Positions 9,943-17,635 of a stretch of 64,000 nucleotides of DNA are shown here, in pieces. The stretch is from the NCBI GenBank assembly GCA_017644185.1, contig JAEPMA010000006.1, positions 79,718 through 143,717 of the forward strand. The letters run 5' to 3'. Below the pieces are notes generated by a model. The model did no database searches, was not told the origin of the DNA, and worked only from the letters and a program-made list of their open reading frames with translations. The translations under genes and the position numbers were made by a program. Origin of the DNA: Rhodospirillales bacterium (GTDB lineage: Bacteria; Pseudomonadota; Alphaproteobacteria; Rhodospirillales; Casp-alpha2). Within the stretch, counting starts at the first letter, position 1. Each line of letters begins with the position of its first letter.

Positions 9943-10677
9943 CTATTCTTCCTTCAATAGGGCACTGAGGTCGATGTCGGGCACGGTCGCGCCGGTCTTT
10001 TCGGCGAGCGCCTTTATGTCGATTCGGCGGGACGCTCGCTCCGACGCCGTGATCAGCATCTGCGTGACCTCGGCGATGACTTCGGCCGGGAGCGCGCCCT
10101 CTGGGCTGGCGCCGATGTCCTTGATGCGGCTGTCGGGGAGCGGGACCTCGGTTTCCGCACCATCCAGGAAATCGGCGCGGAAAATCATGGTGCCGTTCTG
10201 CATCACGACTTCGTCGATGATCAGACGTTGCCCGGTGGCGGCCTCCTGGTCGTCGTTCTCGGAGCGGGTCAACCAGGCTTTCGTACTCTCTTTCAGTCTC
10301 ACGAGGTTGGCGCGGCCATCTTTGATATCGAGGATAATTTTCGGCTGGTCTATGACGACACGGCCAAGTGCAATCGCCTTGTCGGCGATCCGCCCGGTAT
10401 CGACGTTGATCGCGATCAGCGGTACGTGCACCGCGTCGGGTGCGCTGAAACCGGGCGGGTTTTCGATCCTGAGACCGACGATCTGCCCGTTCCCGGATTT
10501 GAGCGACATCGTCGCTTCAGCCACGGTGACGGGCACCTTGTATGCACGGCTGCCCGCGCTCTCGATCTCGTCCTTGATCAGGGCGTCGATGTTAAAGAGC
10601 ACGTAGGTCACCGACGCGAGCACGAGGATAATCGTGGCGGTCAGTGCTAGGCCACTGAATAGAAAGGCTTTTCTCAT
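9943..10677 (-). CDS. AsmA-like periplasmic protein of unknown function
   Basis: The 244-residue product has one N-terminal membrane anchor (about 5-27) followed by a presumed periplasmic domain. The segment around GNGQIVGLRIENPPGFSA (about 63-80), then IDQPKIILD, resembles the beta-taco pattern of AsmA/DUF748 proteins, which bridge the envelope and are linked to lipid movement. It is much shorter than canonical AsmA. It lies just upstream of the acyl-CoA dehydrogenase (9 bases) on the same strand, so the two may be co-transcribed. Family assignment is from pattern only. Confidence 0.6.
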   Translation of the reverse strand: MRKAFLFSGLALTATIILVLASVTYVLFNIDALIKDEIESAGSRAYKVPVTVAEATMSLKSGNGQIVGLRIENPPGFSAPDAVHVPLIAINVDTGRIADKAIALGRVVIDQPKIILDIKDGRANLVRLKESTKAWLTRSENDDQEAATGQRLIIDEVVMQNGTMIFRADFLDGAETEVPLPDSRIKDIGASPEGALPAEVIAEVTQMLITASERASRRIDIKALAEKTGATVPDIDLSALLKEE

Positions 10678-10813
10678 TAACCCGATGTTCCGAAAACCGT
10701 CTTTTTATCTTCCCGGACGATATCCGCCGCATCCACGGGCCGCAAGCTATTGTGGCGGCCGCGCTATTGAACGAAACCCCGTTCCGTCATGTCCGCTCGC
10801 GCGATATGCATGA

Positions 10814-11083
10814 TTAGTTGACGGGGACGGTGCCGGGCGTTTTGCCGGCGCCGACGTCGCGTTCGATCTCTCGGGCCCGTGTTTCGGCATCGGCGTGGGA
10901 CGCGAAGCCCTTTTCCCAATGCACCATCCAAAGCCCGTTGGCGTCGGCATGCTGCCGTTCGATCCACTGGAATGCCGTATCATGATCACGGCCTTCACAC
11001 GGGAACGCGCGTACGCGCCCTTTTGAATCGGTGGTGACGATCACCATCCATGCACCTGATTTTTCGAACGCAGGGCGGTCCAT
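10814..11083 (-). CDS. Small conserved-looking hypothetical protein
   Basis: An 89-residue soluble protein with no signal or membrane segment. Its ATG (11083-11081) overlaps the yaaA stop codon in a TGATG junction, strong evidence for translational coupling and for the gene being real. It is rich in Trp, His and charged residues (WMVHWEKGF near residues 53-61). I do not recognise the family. The 130 bases after it hold an inverted repeat GGCCGC/GCGGCC (10738-10760) without a U-run. Confidence 0.6.
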   Translation of the reverse strand: MDRPAFEKSGAWMVIVTTDSKGRVRAFPCEGRDHDTAFQWIERQHADANGLWMVHWEKGFASHADAETRAREIERDVGAGKTPGTVPVN

Positions 11084-11856
11084 CAGGGTTGTGGGCGCGT
11101 GAAGACCCAGGTCGTCTCGTCGGATTGATCGGGCTGGAACTTATAGCCGCCGTCGTTGAAGGCCTTGAGCTTCTTCTCGGTTTCGACGCGGTTGACGATC
11201 ATGTAGCGCGCCATCATGCCGCGCGCGCGTTTCGCGAACAGGCCGAGCACGCGCGCTTTCCCGTCCTTCACTTCCTTGAAGACCGGCGTGACGATCCCGC
11301 CTTCGAGGTTTTTCGGTTGCACCACCTTGGCGTATTCGTTGGACGCGAGATTGATGACGCGGCGGTCCTTGTGATCTTTCGTCGCCGCGTTGAGCGCATC
11401 GGTGACCCGATGATCCCAGAAGTCGTACAGGTCTTCCTTGCCGTTGACGGCGAACTTGGTCCCCATCTCGAGACGATACGGCTGGATCAGGTCGAGCGGA
11501 CGAAGTACGCCGTAAAGTCCCGAAAGGATCCGAAGATGATCCTGGGCGTAATCCAGGTCCTTCTTTTTCAGCGTCGGTGCGTCGAGCCCGACATACGTGT
11601 CGCCCGCGAAGCTCAACGCCGCCTGACGCGCATTGGCGAGGTTGAAGGGCGGTTTGAATTCCTGGAAGCGCTGATAGTTCAAATCGGCCAGCTTGTCGGA
11701 AATGCCCATCATCGATTTGAGATCGGCGCGCTTGAGCTTCTTGGCTTTCTTCGCCAGTACTTCCGCATCCTTCAGAAGGATCGGCTGCGTATGCGCGTCC
11801 GTGATCGGTTCGCTTTCGAAATCGAGCTTCTTCGCGGGCGAGATGATCGCGAGCAT
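11083..11856 (-). CDS. yaaA: Peroxide stress protein YaaA (DUF328)
   Basis: YaaA-family proteins lower intracellular free iron and protect DNA and proteins during peroxide stress in E. coli. The 257-residue frame from ATG 11856 begins MLAIISPAKKLDFES, the family hallmark. It continues with MGISDKLADLNYQRFQEF (about 49-66), FAGDTYVGLDA (about 82-92), RILSGLYGVLRPLD (about 106-119) and NLASNEYAKVV (about 173-183). The frame is open further upstream, but homology starts here. It is coupled to a small downstream gene by TGATG and divergent from the ArsC-like gene at 11942. Confidence 0.93.
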   Translation of the reverse strand: MLAIISPAKKLDFESEPITDAHTQPILLKDAEVLAKKAKKLKRADLKSMMGISDKLADLNYQRFQEFKPPFNLANARQAALSFAGDTYVGLDAPTLKKKDLDYAQDHLRILSGLYGVLRPLDLIQPYRLEMGTKFAVNGKEDLYDFWDHRVTDALNAATKDHKDRRVINLASNEYAKVVQPKNLEGGIVTPVFKEVKDGKARVLGLFAKRARGMMARYMIVNRVETEKKLKAFNDGGYKFQPDQSDETTWVFTRPQP

Positions 11857-11941
11857 GACGGGCGTTCCTCTTTTGACCGTTTCTAAACTTCCTACTACAT
11901 ATAGAGCGCACTCCCGAAGCTTCAAACCATAAGAGTCCCAA

Positions 11942-12286
11942 ATGTTGAAGATGTACGGCCTCAAGAACTGCGATACCTGCCGCAAAGCTATGAAATGGCT
12001 GGAAAGCGAGGGGATCGCCTTCGATTTCGTCGACGTCCGAAAGGACGGCATCACCGAGACCGATGTCGCCGGCTGGGTGGATAGCGCCGGCGTCGATCAG
12101 CTTCTGAACCGCCGCGGCACGACATGGCGCGGTCTCTCCGGCGCGGATAAGGCGAAAGGCGAGGGCGATGGCGCCGTCGCCCTGATGGCTGAACACCCGG
12201 CTTTGATCAAAAGACCGGTGTTCGACCGGCGCGGCGAGATCCGTGTCGGCTTCAAGGATCCGGAACAGGCCTGGCTAAAAAACTGA
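11942..12286 (+). CDS. ArsC/Spx-family thioredoxin-fold protein (YffB-like)
   Basis: A 114-residue ArsC-superfamily protein. It opens MLKMYGLKNCDTCRKAMKWL with a CDTC redox pair at residues 10-13, and keeps the family features LIKRPV (about 90-95) and a basic pocket. True arsenate reductases have CX5R-like chemistry or a single N-terminal Cys; the CxxC here and the length fit the Spx/MgsR/YffB group, whose roles are mostly unknown. It is divergent from yaaA (85 bases between) and convergent with the rhodanese gene, 3 bases apart. Confidence 0.8.
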   Translation: MLKMYGLKNCDTCRKAMKWLESEGIAFDFVDVRKDGITETDVAGWVDSAGVDQLLNRRGTTWRGLSGADKAKGEGDGAVALMAEHPALIKRPVFDRRGEIRVGFKDPEQAWLKN

Positions 12287-12289
12287 ACG

Positions 12290-12607
12290 TCAGAGCTTTA
12301 ACGGGCCGCTCCGGGTCTGCCAGCTTTCGAACCCGCCGCGAAGGTAATACGCATCGACACCTCGTTCGCGCAGGTTTTTCATGGCGCTCTGGCTGACTTC
12401 GTGGCCGTGCACGCAATAACATACGACTGGACGCCCGTCCTTGACGGTGGAAGTCCACGCCGAGACGTCCTGAAAGTCCTGCCAGACAGCGCCTTGAATC
12501 ATCGCCGGTTCCTTCTCCACCGCCGGCTTCTTGCGTACGTCGATGATGTGGATCGGGGATTTGAAATCGATGAGTGTTTCGAGTTGGTCCTGGGTGATAT
12601 CGAACAT
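12290..12607 (-). CDS. Single-domain rhodanese-like sulfurtransferase
   Basis: A 105-residue single rhodanese domain. It has the N-terminal IHIIDVRKKPA (about 19-29) and an active-site loop CVHGHEVSQSA (about 68-78) with the nucleophilic Cys. The loop CVHGHE lacks the Arg at the end that is typical of thiosulfate sulfurtransferases (CxxGxR), so the acceptor may differ. No signal peptide is seen, so it is cytoplasmic. It could supply sulfane sulfur or sense thiol oxidation; context does not decide. Confidence 0.87.
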   Translation of the reverse strand: MFDITQDQLETLIDFKSPIHIIDVRKKPAVEKEPAMIQGAVWQDFQDVSAWTSTVKDGRPVVCYCVHGHEVSQSAMKNLRERGVDAYYLRGGFESWQTRSGPLKL

Positions 12608-12651
12608 GAATAGACTCCTTGCGTCTTATCGATCGCAGCCGGAATTCAGTT

Positions 12652-13947
12652 TCAGATGAATGCGGTGACGAGGCCGAAGGCGGCGCCGAGGGCGACCAGC
12701 ATCGGAATGCCGACCTTGTTCGTCACCAGAAGCGCCAGCGAAACCACGGCAACGGCGACCGGTACCCATTGCACGTCACCAGATTCTAATAACGCCGCAC
12801 GTCCGAGGAAGATTGCGAGGCTGAGGATCACGCCGACGACGGCGGCGGTGATCGCGGATAACGCATTCCGTGCCCAGGCGAAGCGCTGGATGCTCTCGAC
12901 ATAAGGTGCGCCGGCGATGATCAGGTAGAACGACGGCAGGAAGGTGACGTAGGTCGTCAATAATGCCGAGATAATACCCGAGGATATCCCGCCCGCGTTC
13001 CAGCCGGCGAAGAAACCGACATAAGTGGTGACCAGGATCAGTGGGCCGGGCGTCGTCTCGGCAAGCGCCAGGCCGTTCAGCATATCGTCGCCGGTAAGCC
13101 ATCCGTAGGTGTTGACCCCGGCATCGGCCACGAAAGGCAGGACGGCATAAGCACCCCCGAACGTGACGAACGCCGCCGTGGTGAACAGCTTGATGACGTC
13201 GGCGAACGGTTCGGTTCCGAACACCGCGACGACAAGCGCCGACGGGCCAAGCAGCGCGATCAGGAAAACCAGGGTGACGATCAAGAACCGCTTCAACGCG
13301 CCGCTTCCGGTGTGTGCGTCCGATGTGCCCGCAACAGGGTGCTCCCCATGGCCCGATGTCAGCGCATCGGGGAGGACGCGGGCAACCACGATGCCGATGA
13401 CCCCGGCGGCAAACACGACAACCGGAAAAGGCGTCCCGGTGAACTGTAGTGCGACGAACGCGGCGAGGGCGAGGGCAATTGGCACCGGCCCCCGGCAGGT
13501 CTTTTTGCCAATCCTATAGACGGCGGCGACGACGATGGCGACGACGACGGGCTTGATGCCGTCGAAGATCGCCGCGACCGCGCCGTCTCCCCCATAAGCC
13601 GCGGCAATCCACGCCAGCACGATCATCAGGACCGTGCCCGGCAGGAAGAACGCCGTCCCGGCGAACAGCGCGCCCTTGATGCCGTGCAACCGCCAGCCGA
13701 TGTAAGCGGCCAGTTGCTGTGCTTCGGGCCCCGGTAGAAGCATTGAATAGTTCAGCCCGCGGAGGAAGCCGCCCTGGCTGATCCAGCCGCGCTTGTCGAC
13801 GCATTCCGTCTGCATCATGGCAATCTGGCCGGCGGGGCCGCCGAAGCTCATGAAGCCCAGTTTGATCCAATAGCGTGCCGCTTCGGCAAAGCTCGGGGCC
13901 GTCGCTATTTGGTCGTCGGTTTGCTTTTTAATGTTCTCGTCCATCAT
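12652..13947 (-). CDS. chrA: Chromate transporter, two-domain CHR family
   Basis: Long-chain CHR proteins are inner-membrane chromate/sulfate antiporter-like exporters. The 431-residue protein has two homologous halves: the first contains KLGFMSFGGPAGQIAMM (about 29-45) and LPGPEAQQLAAYIGW (about 71-85); the second contains FVTFGGAYAVLPFV (about 252-265) and ETTPGPLILVTTYVGF (about 292-307). Around ten membrane segments are visible. It is divergent from the bufferin operon with 266 bases between, which may point to a shared metal-stress setting. Metal specificity is inferred from the family. Confidence 0.9.
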   Translation of the reverse strand: MMDENIKKQTDDQIATAPSFAEAARYWIKLGFMSFGGPAGQIAMMQTECVDKRGWISQGGFLRGLNYSMLLPGPEAQQLAAYIGWRLHGIKGALFAGTAFFLPGTVLMIVLAWIAAAYGGDGAVAAIFDGIKPVVVAIVVAAVYRIGKKTCRGPVPIALALAAFVALQFTGTPFPVVVFAAGVIGIVVARVLPDALTSGHGEHPVAGTSDAHTGSGALKRFLIVTLVFLIALLGPSALVVAVFGTEPFADVIKLFTTAAFVTFGGAYAVLPFVADAGVNTYGWLTGDDMLNGLALAETTPGPLILVTTYVGFFAGWNAGGISSGIISALLTTYVTFLPSFYLIIAGAPYVESIQRFAWARNALSAITAAVVGVILSLAIFLGRAALLESGDVQWVPVAVAVVSLALLVTNKVGIPMLVALGAAFGLVTAFI

Positions 13948-14093
13948 CCCTCACATTCGGGTGAGCCCCGAATAATCTCAGCGAGGGCAGTGCTTGGACG
14001 ACGGATCGCCTTGAAATACCGGGCGACTGCCTTCGGCCCGATAGCGATTTAATACCTCAAACCGATCACGGCGGGAAGAGAATTTCTCACAGG

Positions 14094-14125
14094 AACGTGA
14101 CACCGCGTTAGCCCAACGTGACACC
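14094..14125 (+). promoter_or_regulatory. Direct-repeat operator candidate upstream of bufA
   Basis: The 11-base sequence AACGTGACACC occurs twice without mismatch, at 14094-14104 and 14115-14125. The period is exactly 21 bases, two helical turns, which places both copies on one face of the DNA. It lies 90-120 bases before the bufA ATG. A regulator binding site is the simplest reading. An inverted repeat CATCGG/CCGATG (14156-14161 and 14168-14173) follows. I could not fit a convincing ECF-type or sigma-70 promoter to the spacing. Confidence 0.5.
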
Positions 14126-14213
14126 ACTTATTTTTTCCCCCGGCTACACTCTGCGCATCGGTTAACGCCGATGGGATTATCAGGGATTCAACGTCACTAC
14201 AGGAGAAGTTTTT

Positions 14214-14483
14214 ATGTCGATTCAAAAGAAAACCGTTGGCACGACCCTCGCCTCTGCGGCCGCTGCGATGTTTATCGCAGGTGCCGCGATGACGGGCGCG
14301 CCGACCGCGGCTCAGGCCGACGGCGTCAAGTGTGCCGGCATCAATTCGTGCAAGGGCCACGGTTCCTGCGCCGGTGCAAACAACGGCTGCAAAGGCCAGA
14401 ACGCCTGTAAGGGGCAGGGCTGGGTGAGCGTCGACAGCGCATCCGCCTGTGAAAGCAAAGGTGGCAAGGTCGTCAAAGGCTGA
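14214..14483 (+). CDS. bufA: Bufferin-type RiPP precursor (periplasmic metallophore), BufA2-like
   Basis: An 89-residue precursor: an N-terminal signal peptide with hydrophobic core (about 8-29) and probable cleavage after AQA (about 35), then a ~54-residue Cys-rich core. Six cysteines stand at 40, 46, 52, 59, 65 and 79, with CKG repeated at 46, 59 and 65 and Gly-rich spacing. This matches bufferins, exported peptides whose cysteines are turned into 5-thiooxazoles by an MNIO enzyme to bind copper. The next two genes are the matching BufB and BufC. ATG 14214 follows AGGAGAAG. Modification and metal are inferred from the family. Confidence 0.85.
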   Translation: MSIQKKTVGTTLASAAAAMFIAGAAMTGAPTAAQADGVKCAGINSCKGHGSCAGANNGCKGQNACKGQGWVSVDSASACESKGGKVVKG

Positions 14484-14510
14484 CGCTGCCCCCCTATTCA
14501 GTTACGTTGC

Positions 14511-14541
14511 ACCGGAGGAGCCGCCATGCGGTTCCTCCGGT
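14511..14541 (+). other. Strong hairpin between bufA and bufB (stoichiometry element)
   Basis: Bases 14511-14524 pair with 14528-14541 across a 3-base loop, giving a 14-bp stem with a single G-U pair. It lies 28 bases after the bufA stop and 26 before the bufB ATG. A run of nine T (14558-14566) starts 16 bases after the stem, too far for a classic intrinsic terminator. It most likely stabilises the bufA mRNA or partly attenuates bufBC, so the peptide outnumbers the enzyme. Confidence 0.65.
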
Positions 14542-14566
14542 GTGCGTTTGAAGAGTGGTTTTTTTT

Positions 14567-15406
14567 ATGACGCTTCAAGGATTCGGACTGGGCCTCAGGC
14601 CACAGCATTTTCCGGAGATTCTCGGCGATGATCCGAACGCCGCGGACGGCGTCGACTGGTTCGAGATCATTTCCGAAAACTTCATCGGCGTGGGTGGCCC
14701 GCCGCTCCACAACATGATGGCGGTGCGCGAGCGCTTCCCGATGGTGATGCACGGGGTTTCACTTTCCATCGGTTCGACCGACCCGTTGGATGGGAACTAC
14801 CTTAAGGGTTTGAAAGAACTCGCTGATTTGGTCGAACCCGAACTGATCTCCGATCATCTGTGCTGGACTGGGGTGCACGGTCTCAACATGCACGACCTTT
14901 TACCGCTGCCGCTCACCGAAGAAAGCGCCGAACATGTCGCAACCCGTGTCATGCGGGTACAGGACGTCCTGGGCAGACGTTTCATGCTGGAGAACACGTC
15001 GACCTACGTCACGTTCGAAGAGGACGAGATGACGGAGTGGGAATTTCTGTCCGAGATCTGCCGACGCGCGGACTGCGACATCCTCCTCGACGTCAACAAC
15101 ATCTATGTGTCCGGGTTCAATCACGGCTTCTCGATGGAGGCTTATCTGGACGGCGTGCCGACGGATAGGGTTAAGCAGATCCACCTCGCCGGACACGAAC
15201 ACAACGGTGATTACATCGTCGACACTCATGACGAACCGGTTCCCGACTATGTCCTCGATCTATATGCCAAGGCGGTGAAACGCTTCGGTCACGTCCCGAC
15301 GATGATCGAGCGCGATGCCAACATCCCACCGTTCGCAGAACTCGTCCGCGAACTTAAAGGGGTGCGTCTGATCGCCGAAAGAGAACTTGATATGGTGCCA
15401 GCATGA
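14567..15406 (+). CDS. bufB: MNIO (DUF692) enzyme BufB, bufferin-modifying
   Basis: Multinuclear non-heme iron-dependent oxidative enzymes modify Cys residues in RiPP precursors. From ATG 14567 the 279-residue protein keeps the TIM-barrel metal ligands: HGVSLSIG (H62), SDHLCW (H97), ENTSTY (E142), DVNNIYVS (D175, N177), IHLAGH (H206, H210), DTHDEP (D219, H221) and MIERD (E248). A GTG at 14555 in frame is less likely. It sits between precursor and partner gene and overlaps bufC by an ATGA junction. The two- or three-iron cofactor is known from the family, not seen here. Confidence 0.92.
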   Translation: MTLQGFGLGLRPQHFPEILGDDPNAADGVDWFEIISENFIGVGGPPLHNMMAVRERFPMVMHGVSLSIGSTDPLDGNYLKGLKELADLVEPELISDHLCWTGVHGLNMHDLLPLPLTEESAEHVATRVMRVQDVLGRRFMLENTSTYVTFEEDEMTEWEFLSEICRRADCDILLDVNNIYVSGFNHGFSMEAYLDGVPTDRVKQIHLAGHEHNGDYIVDTHDEPVPDYVLDLYAKAVKRFGHVPTMIERDANIPPFAELVRELKGVRLIAERELDMVPA

Positions 15407-16194
15407 GCGCATCGCTGGCCGATCTTCAGAGTATGTTTCAGGACCGCCTTTTGCGCGCCGACGACGCGATCGATCCACATCTGGCGAACGGCGGGCCGTT
15501 CATGAAGGCATACGATCACGCTTACCGCGCACGGCTGATCGAGATCCTGACAGAGGATTTCGAGGGGCTGCACCTTTTACTGGGCGACGAGCAGTTCTTT
15601 AAGATGCTTGGTGAATATGTCGACGCCCATCCGTCGACGACGCGATCCGTTCGTTGGCTGGGGCGCTACCTGCCGGACTGGTTGAAAAATTCGGAGAACT
15701 GGGGAAAGCATCCCGAGCTCGCGTCGATGGCAGCGTTCGAGTGGATGCTGGGTCTCGCCTTCGATGCCGCGGACGCGCGTTTGGTCGGCGTCGAGACGAT
15801 GACACGGGTCCCACCCGAAGCGTGGCCGATGCTGACCTTCACCTTTCACCCGTCGCTTCACACCGCGACGCTCGATTTCGATGTTTCCGCGTTCTACCGG
15901 GCTGCAAAAGCGGGTGTCGATCCGGACGGCCCTCCCATCCCCTATGATGCCACCGTCACCTGGGCGGCCTGGCGGCACCCGGAAGATTTGATCGTGATGT
16001 ATCGGTTCATGGAGAAGGATGAGGCCATGGCACTGGACGCGGCGCAGAAGGGGATTACGTTCGATGGAATCTGCGAGATTGTCGCCGGTCACACCGATGC
16101 CGATGAAGCGGCGGTCCGCGCGGCAGGCCTCATGAAGGGCTGGGTCGACAGCGGCTGGCTGATCGGAATCGACGCCGAGGGAATGAGTTGGTAA
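15403..16194 (+). CDS. bufC: DUF2063 (BufC-like) partner protein for MNIO enzyme
   Basis: A 263-residue soluble protein with an N-terminal DUF2063 putative DNA-binding-like domain (about 1-95, with GDEQFFKMLGEYVDAHPST near 61-79). A C-terminal domain containing an acidic, Trp-rich region follows. In RiPP systems such proteins act as the recognition partner that presents the precursor to the MNIO enzyme. Its ATG overlaps the bufB stop (ATGA), showing coupling. The gene ends 4 bases before a convergent flavoprotein gene; no terminator is seen. Confidence 0.87.
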   Translation: MSASLADLQSMFQDRLLRADDAIDPHLANGGPFMKAYDHAYRARLIEILTEDFEGLHLLLGDEQFFKMLGEYVDAHPSTTRSVRWLGRYLPDWLKNSENWGKHPELASMAAFEWMLGLAFDAADARLVGVETMTRVPPEAWPMLTFTFHPSLHTATLDFDVSAFYRAAKAGVDPDGPPIPYDATVTWAAWRHPEDLIVMYRFMEKDEAMALDAAQKGITFDGICEIVAGHTDADEAAVRAAGLMKGWVDSGWLIGIDAEGMSW

Positions 16195-16197
16195 GCC

Positions 16198-17604
16198 TTA
16201 GAGCACTTTACCCGGGTTCATGATCCCGCTCGGATCGATCACCGCCTTGATCTTGCGCATCAGCTCGATTTCGACGGGCGGGCTGTAACGCACCAATTCG
16301 TCGCGCTTCATCCGCCCGATCCCATGCTCGGCGGAGAAGCTGCCATTCATTTCCTCGACCAGATCGTTGAGCGGGTCGGTCACGTCATGCCATTTGTCGA
16401 GGAACGCCTGACCCTCCATACCCTTCGGCTGGGTCAGGTTGTAATGCAGGTTCCCATCCCCGATGTGCCCGAACGTCATCGGCCGGATACCCGGCACAAC
16501 GCGCTCGCAGATCGCGTCTGCCTTGGCGATAAAATCAGTGACCTTGGAGATCGGGATCGACAGGTCGTTCTTGATAGACGCCCCTTCGCCTTTTTGGGCG
16601 TCCGAGATCGCTTCGCGGATATGCCAGATATCGTGCCGCTGCTGGCCGCTTTCGGCGATCACCGCATCGACAACGTCGCCCGCTTCGAACGCTTCTTCCA
16701 GAAGCTTCTCGATAGCGTCGCGCAAATCCGTGCCGGCGCGGGGCGAGGTGAGTTCCATCAAAACATAAGCCGGGTGCTCATCTTCAAACGGGTCGCGCAC
16801 GCCTTCGGTGTATTCGCACGACACCCAAAGGCTATTGCGGTTCATGTATTCGAACGCCGTCAGAGTGTCGCCGACCATGCCCGTTGCGCGGCCGAACAGC
16901 TTCATCACCGAGTCCGGATTCTCGAGCGCGATCAGCGCCGTCTCGGTCTGGTTCGGTTTTGGGAACAACTTGAGCACGGCGGCGGTGATGATGCCGAGCG
17001 TGCCTTCCGCGCCCATGAAGAGGTGCTTCATGTCGTAACCGGTGTTGTCTTTTCTGAGACCCCGCAGACCATTCATGATCTCGCCTGTCGGTAAGACGAC
17101 CTCGAGCCCCAACACCAGCTCGCGCGCATTTCCGTAACGCAGCACATTGGTGCCGCCCGCATTGGTCGACAGGTTGCCACCGATCCGGCAACTGCCCTCG
17201 GCGGCGAGGCTGAGGGGAAACAGTTTGCCCGCGTCATCGGCGGCGTTTTGGATATCGGCGAGGATGCAGCCAGCGCCGACGGTCATGGTGCCGTTCAACG
17301 TGTCGATGTCGAAGATCTTATTCAAGCGCTCGGTCGAGACGATGATCTCTTCTTCAGCAATGCCGCCACCGACCAAGCCGGTGTGCCCACCCAACGGGAC
17401 CATCGGGACGCCCGCATCGGCGCAGGTCTTGACGACGAAGGCGACTTCCTCGGTTGAGCCGGGACGGGCGACGAAGGTGGCGTGCCCACGGTAAAGGCCT
17501 CGGGCCTCGATGTTGTACTTGTCGAGGGCGCTCGGGTCATCGACGTACCCCTGGGTGCCCAGCTCGTTCTTGATCTTGTCGATCACGGATTGTCTGTCGG
17601 TCAT
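16198..17604 (-). CDS. FAD-linked D-2-hydroxyacid (D-2-hydroxyglutarate-like) dehydrogenase
   Basis: A 468-residue flavoprotein of the FAD_binding_4 / FAD-oxidase C family. The FAD-binding loop VPLGGHTGLVGGG lies at about 68-80, with NLSTNAGGTNVLRYG (about 143-157) further on. The C-terminal domain has FGHIGDGNLHYN (about 379-390) and SAEHGIGRMKRDEL (about 424-437). These match D-2-hydroxyglutarate dehydrogenases, which scavenge the D-2-hydroxyglutarate formed by SerA side reactions, and also D-lactate dehydrogenases. Substrate is therefore not certain. It stands alone, convergent with bufC. Confidence 0.87.
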   Translation of the reverse strand: MTDRQSVIDKIKNELGTQGYVDDPSALDKYNIEARGLYRGHATFVARPGSTEEVAFVVKTCADAGVPMVPLGGHTGLVGGGIAEEEIIVSTERLNKIFDIDTLNGTMTVGAGCILADIQNAADDAGKLFPLSLAAEGSCRIGGNLSTNAGGTNVLRYGNARELVLGLEVVLPTGEIMNGLRGLRKDNTGYDMKHLFMGAEGTLGIITAAVLKLFPKPNQTETALIALENPDSVMKLFGRATGMVGDTLTAFEYMNRNSLWVSCEYTEGVRDPFEDEHPAYVLMELTSPRAGTDLRDAIEKLLEEAFEAGDVVDAVIAESGQQRHDIWHIREAISDAQKGEGASIKNDLSIPISKVTDFIAKADAICERVVPGIRPMTFGHIGDGNLHYNLTQPKGMEGQAFLDKWHDVTDPLNDLVEEMNGSFSAEHGIGRMKRDELVRYSPPVEIELMRKIKAVIDPSGIMNPGKVL

Positions 17605-17635
17605 GACGGGATATTGGCGTCGGGGCGGGGGTTGA

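Noticed and set aside
10738..10760. GGCCGC/GCGGCC hairpin as a terminator
   Set aside because: No U-run on either side and common composition in GC-rich DNA.
14084..14150. An ECF-sigma promoter (GGAAC / CGT type) upstream of bufA
   Set aside because: GGAAC at 14092 has no -10 partner at 16-17 bases; the spacing does not fit.
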